DNA of 64,000 nucleotides from PFJX01 sp964393825. Its GTDB lineage: Bacteria > Pseudomonadota > Gammaproteobacteria > Burkholderiales > Thiobacillaceae. Under the pieces are notes generated by a model. It saw only the letters and a program-made list of their open reading frames with translations. It ran no database searches and was not told where the DNA came from. How positions within the stretch are numbered: the stretch's first letter is position 1; every line of letters begins with the position of its first letter. The stretch spans positions 1 to 64,000 of the forward strand of contig CAYMUY010000017.1 in assembly GCA_964393825.1 (NCBI GenBank), written 5' to 3'. Of this stretch, positions 61,601 to 64,000 are shown piece after piece. Position numbers and translations under genes: made by a program.

Positions 61601-64000
61601 CTGGCGTCGGCGCGCAGGGCGGCATTGGCATGGATGACCGAGTTGGCCAGGCGGCCGTAGAGCTGGGCGTCCGCCTCGCTGGCGTTGATCTGGCGCAGCA
61701 GCACCTGGGCGTGGGTCCAGGCCAGTTCGAAGACGCGGTCGGCGAGGCGCCGGTCCTGATATTTTCCGGCCAGGTCCAGGGCCGCATCGCGGCTGTCAGC
61801 GATGCCGTAGACCAGGTCGACGTGGGCCGATTGTCCCGGCAAGAGGGTGAGCCGGCCGCGGATGGCCATGACCGGGTCGAGCACCGAACCCTGGCTGCCG
61901 GACAGCGCCGCGTCGGCATCCAGCGCCCGCGGAGCGGCGAGGTCGCGGCCGCGGCCGATGAAACGGGCGCGGTCGGTCTCGTAGGACAGTCCGCCCACCT
62001 CGGCGTCGTGCACCGCCATCAGGTGGAACAGCCAGGGCGTCGACTCGTTGCGCGAGCGGGGCCGGCGGCTGCACAGGATGGCGCGACTGGCCGCGACGAT
62101 CTCGGTCTGCACGAACAGTTTGCTGAACGCCGGGTGCAGGGCGTCGGCCGCGGGATCCGCCAGCACCACCTCGGCGTAGCTGGTGGCCTCGATGGTGCGG
62201 GGCACGGCGGCACGGTTGGTGATGCGCACCCGGCGCAGTTCGATGTCATCCTCCGGCGAGACGACGATATCGGTATGGAGATCGAAATCGTAGCCGGGGC
62301 CTGTTTCGCGGCGGCGGAATTCGGCGCGGCCTTCGGAGAAGATCGCTTCATAGTGTTCCGCGTGCCGCAGGCCGGGCTGGTGGGTGCTGGTCCAGACCGC
62401 GCCGCTGTCGACCTCATTGGCCAACACGCGCAGGTAACAGAAGCTGCCCCAGGGGTCGCGGGTGGTGTCTTCGCGCCAGCGGGTCACGGCGAGGTCGCGC
62501 CAGCGGCTGTAACCACCGCCCGCTTGGGTGACCATGACGTGATAGCGGCCGTTGGACAGCAACTGCACTTCCGGGATCGGCGTGTCCGGGCTGGTCAACA
62601 CCCGGATCGGCATTTGCGTGCTGTCTGCTCCGGCCTGGGGATGGGTGAGATCGGCGGTGTGGGCATAGAACGCCGAGGCCCGTGGGATGCGCTCCTGCAA
62701 CAGCAGCAGGGTGGCCTGGAACAGCGGGTCGGCGGCAAAGCGGCGCTGCATGGGCTGGTCCAGGAGCAGCCAGGCGAGGGCGAGCAGGCTCATGCCCTGG
62801 TGATGGGCCATGTAGGAGCGCACCAGGGTGTGCGTCTCGCCGCGCCGTTGCCGGACCGGGGTGTAATCGATGGCCTCGTGCAGGCCGAACCAGCCTTCCG
62901 CCCCGATGGTGGCGAGCCGTTGCAGATTTCGGCAGGCCGCCTCCGGGGCCACCATCAGCGCCAGCACCGTGGCGTAGGGGGCGATGACCTGATCCTCGGC
63001 GAGGCCGCGTTTCAATCCCAGGCCGGGCACGCCGAAGGCGCGGTACTGGTAGTTGAGCTGGGCGTCCACCGTGTTGTAGCCGGATTCCGAAATGCCCCAG
63101 GGCAGGCCGAGCTGGTCGCCGTACTCGATCTGGCGCGCCACTGCTGCCTTGGCAGTCTGGTCGAGCAGGGTATGGTCGTAGTTCGGCATCACCAGTTGCG
63201 GCATCAGGTACTCGAACATCGAGCCGCTCCACGACAGCAGGATCGGCTCGCCGCCGGCGCGGGTGAGCAGGCGCCCGAGGGCGAACCAGCTTTCTTGCGG
63301 CAGTTGCCCCTGGGCGATGGCGATAAACACGCACAGGCGCACTTCCGAGGCCAGCAGGTCGTAGTAGCTGGCATCCAGGCGGCGCTCGTCGACGTTGTAG
63401 CCAATGGAGAGCAAGCGCGACGACTTGTCGTAGAGGAAGCCGTATTCCATGTCGGCAAGTTCGCCGGCCAGCAGGGCCAGGCGCTGGATGGACTCGATGC
63501 GCGCCTGGGCAAGGGCGCTGGCCTGCCCGATGGCGTCACGCAGCGCGACCGACTCCGGGTGGTCGGCGAGGCGAGCCGACACGGCCACATCGAGCCCGGC
63601 CAGGGCGCGCAGGGTCGGGATGGCGTCGAGTTCGGGCGGGTCGCCGATGCCTGCCGTCAACGAGGGCAGCTCGGTCCAGGGCGCCAGCGAGGCCAGTTCG
63701 TCGCGCAGCGTCCGGCATTGCCGGGTCAGCGTGCCGGCCCACCAGGCCGCTTCGCCCTCGGGTGCACCGGTCAGTTCGGCGCTGATCGCCTCGGCGGCGT
63801 GCAGCAGGCGGTCGAGCCGGCGCCGTGCCGCCGTGAGGGTGGTCGGCGGCGCCAGGCTGGCGGCTTCCAGGTCCTGCCGGAATCGCGCCAGCGCGACCGG
63901 CGCGTCGGCCACCGCTGCCGCCGCCACGATACCCAGGGTATCGGCCAGGCCCTCCAGCCAGCGCGGCTCCAGGATGGGGCGGTCGAGCAAGGCCGTCAGG
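58693..64000 (-). CDS. Cyclic beta-1,2-glucan synthase-like protein, C-terminal part (partial)
   Basis: At least 1765 residues are in the window, and the frame is still open at base 64000, so the N-terminus is missing. In order: a helical region, a glycoamylase-like domain (SWSGSMFEYLMPQLVMPNYD and LPWGISESGYN), two carbohydrate-binding (GT36-type) beta domains, and a C-terminal GH94 phosphorylase-like domain with GTGDWNDGMNRVG, which holds the catalytic Asp. This matches the C-terminal two thirds of NdvB/Cgs proteins. In NdvB the missing N-terminal part has the GT84 glycosyltransferase and membrane segments. It makes periplasmic glucans for osmotic adaptation. Confidence 0.9.
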   Translation of the reverse strand, partial: LTALLDRPILEPRWLEGLADTLGIVAAAAVADAPVALARFRQDLEAASLAPPTTLTAARRRLDRLLHAAEAISAELTGAPEGEAAWWAGTLTRQCRTLRDELASLAPWTELPSLTAGIGDPPELDAIPTLRALAGLDVAVSARLADHPESVALRDAIGQASALAQARIESIQRLALLAGELADMEYGFLYDKSSRLLSIGYNVDERRLDASYYDLLASEVRLCVFIAIAQGQLPQESWFALGRLLTRAGGEPILLSWSGSMFEYLMPQLVMPNYDHTLLDQTAKAAVARQIEYGDQLGLPWGISESGYNTVDAQLNYQYRAFGVPGLGLKRGLAEDQVIAPYATVLALMVAPEAACRNLQRLATIGAEGWFGLHEAIDYTPVRQRRGETHTLVRSYMAHHQGMSLLALAWLLLDQPMQRRFAADPLFQATLLLLQERIPRASAFYAHTADLTHPQAGADSTQMPIRVLTSPDTPIPEVQLLSNGRYHVMVTQAGGGYSRWRDLAVTRWREDTTRDPWGSFCYLRVLANEVDSGAVWTSTHQPGLRHAEHYEAIFSEGRAEFRRRETGPGYDFDLHTDIVVSPEDDIELRRVRITNRAAVPRTIEATSYAEVVLADPAADALHPAFSKLFVQTEIVAASRAILCSRRPRSRNESTPWLFHLMAVHDAEVGGLSYETDRARFIGRGRDLAAPRALDADAALSGSQGSVLDPVMAIRGRLTLLPGQSAHVDLVYGIADSRDAALDLAGKYQDRRLADRVFELAWTHAQVLLRQINASEADAQLYGRLANSVIHANAALRADASVLLRNRRGQSGLWGYAISGDLPIVLLRIADLANIELVRQLIQAHAYWRLKGLAVDLVIWNEDRAGYRQVLQDQILGLVAVGLETQAMDRPGGIFVRSAEQISEEDRTLFQTVARVILSDSRGTLAEQINRPGLAEVRVPRLVASRTDLDDAPAVPALPRQDLILGNGLGGFTPDGREYVITTTAAQVTPAPWVNVLANPQFGSVISESGQAYTWGENAHEFRLTPWHNDPVSDPGGEAFYLRDEETGRFWSPTSLPRRGTTPYVSRHGFGYSVFEHTEAGIRSELWVYVALDAAVKFSVLKVRNESGRPRRLSATGYVEWVLGDLRPKSLMHVTTEADPYSGALYARNPYNSEFPDRVAFFDVDDSNRSVTCNRTEFIGRNGSLANPAALRRTHLSGKAGSGLDPCAAIQVAFDLADGQEREIVFRLGLGGNPGGDEASQLVHRFRGSHAARHALEAVWQYWNHILGAVQVETPDQSLNVLVNGWLLYQTLACRMWARSGYYQSGGAFGFRDQLQDAMALVHAEPRLLRAQLLLCAGRQFQEGDVQHWWHPPAGRGVRTHCSDDYLWLALATCRYVSSSGDTGVLDESITFLEGRPLNPEDDSYYDLPGRSDFSDSLYQHCVRAIRHGLRYGEHGLPLIGTGDWNDGMNRVGIEGKGESVWLGFFLYEVLRQFGVLAERHADPEFAALCTAEAARLGENLERHAWDGAWYRRAWFDDGSPLGSAENSECRIDSIAQSWAVLSGAGDSQRARQAMDALDQHLVRRDAGLIQLLDPPFDKSDMDPGYIKGYVPGVRENGGQYTHAAIWAAMAFAALGDRARAWELTTLINPANHAKSEEAIATYKVEPYVMAADVYAVTPHTGRGGWTWYTGSAGWMYRLVVESLLGLSLETDRLHLAPCLPAHWPGFKVHYRYRETVYHITVSQTGPDSPVPTGLTVDGIGQDGMAIPLVDDQIEHMVVVNVAVCDAPR

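Overview
The window is about 64 kb of GC-rich DNA from a free-living, nitrogen-fixing Gram-negative bacterium. It carries nifHDK with nifLA and an rnf cluster, a urea-uptake and urease locus, molybdate uptake, and a short Cys-rich-protein/transporter-kinase module. The protein types (NifL/NifA pair, DraT, 4Fe-4S LRV protein, single-domain globin, bacteriohemerythrin) and the composition fit a betaproteobacterium, most likely in or near Rhodocyclales. The genus cannot be fixed from the sequence alone. A run of exactly 100 N at 20036-20135 shows that this is a scaffold from an assembly.

Layout. 1-6954 (minus): urea ABC transporter urtABCDE, then ureD and ureA, with ureB starting at the window edge. 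7093-12713: two unrelated HipB/HipA-type modules on either side of a gamma-glutamyltransferase gene. 12726-17404 (minus): a signalling operon with a short Cys-motif protein, a giant NCS1-transporter/Cys-rich/histidine-kinase/receiver fusion, and a receiver-LuxR regulator. 17864-19629: a small unknown protein, an exported amidohydrolase and an unknown 126-aa protein. 19931-20357: an unresolved tandem repeat that contains a piece of the transporter-kinase gene.

20375-44419 is the nitrogen-fixation region. It has a second short Cys-motif protein, nifA and nifL (minus), then rnfABCDGEH (plus), which feeds electrons to nitrogenase. Next come a RelE-type toxin-antitoxin pair and a block for oxygen and redox handling (globin, SIR2-like protein, hemerythrin; minus). 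DraT and an HNH protein follow (minus), then nifHDK, nifT, ferredoxin, a NifY-like gene and a small nif-linked gene. The region ends with modABC, the LRV protein and an unknown protein. Sigma-54 (-24/-12) sites lie upstream of rnfA, nifH, the LRV gene and, on the minus strand, the globin gene. The first three also have an upstream TGT-N10-ACA NifA box, so NifA very probably co-regulates electron supply, nitrogenase and the LRV protein.

44441-64000: glycogen phosphorylase; a tightly overlapping four-gene lipid-linked sugar-transfer operon with a TVP38/DedA-type membrane protein; tRNA-Ser(GGA); a cold-shock protein; a hemolysin-III family protein; a small cluster of exported, PAN-domain, membrane and TPR proteins; and the C-terminal part of a very large cyclic beta-1,2-glucan synthase-like protein that runs off the window.

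The most unusual content is the transporter-histidine kinase operon and its debris. A Cys-motif gene followed by a fragment of the kinase's transporter domain recurs beside nifA in the same order and orientation. A fragment of the partner regulator's HTH lies downstream of ggt. This suggests that a second copy of the system existed and decayed.
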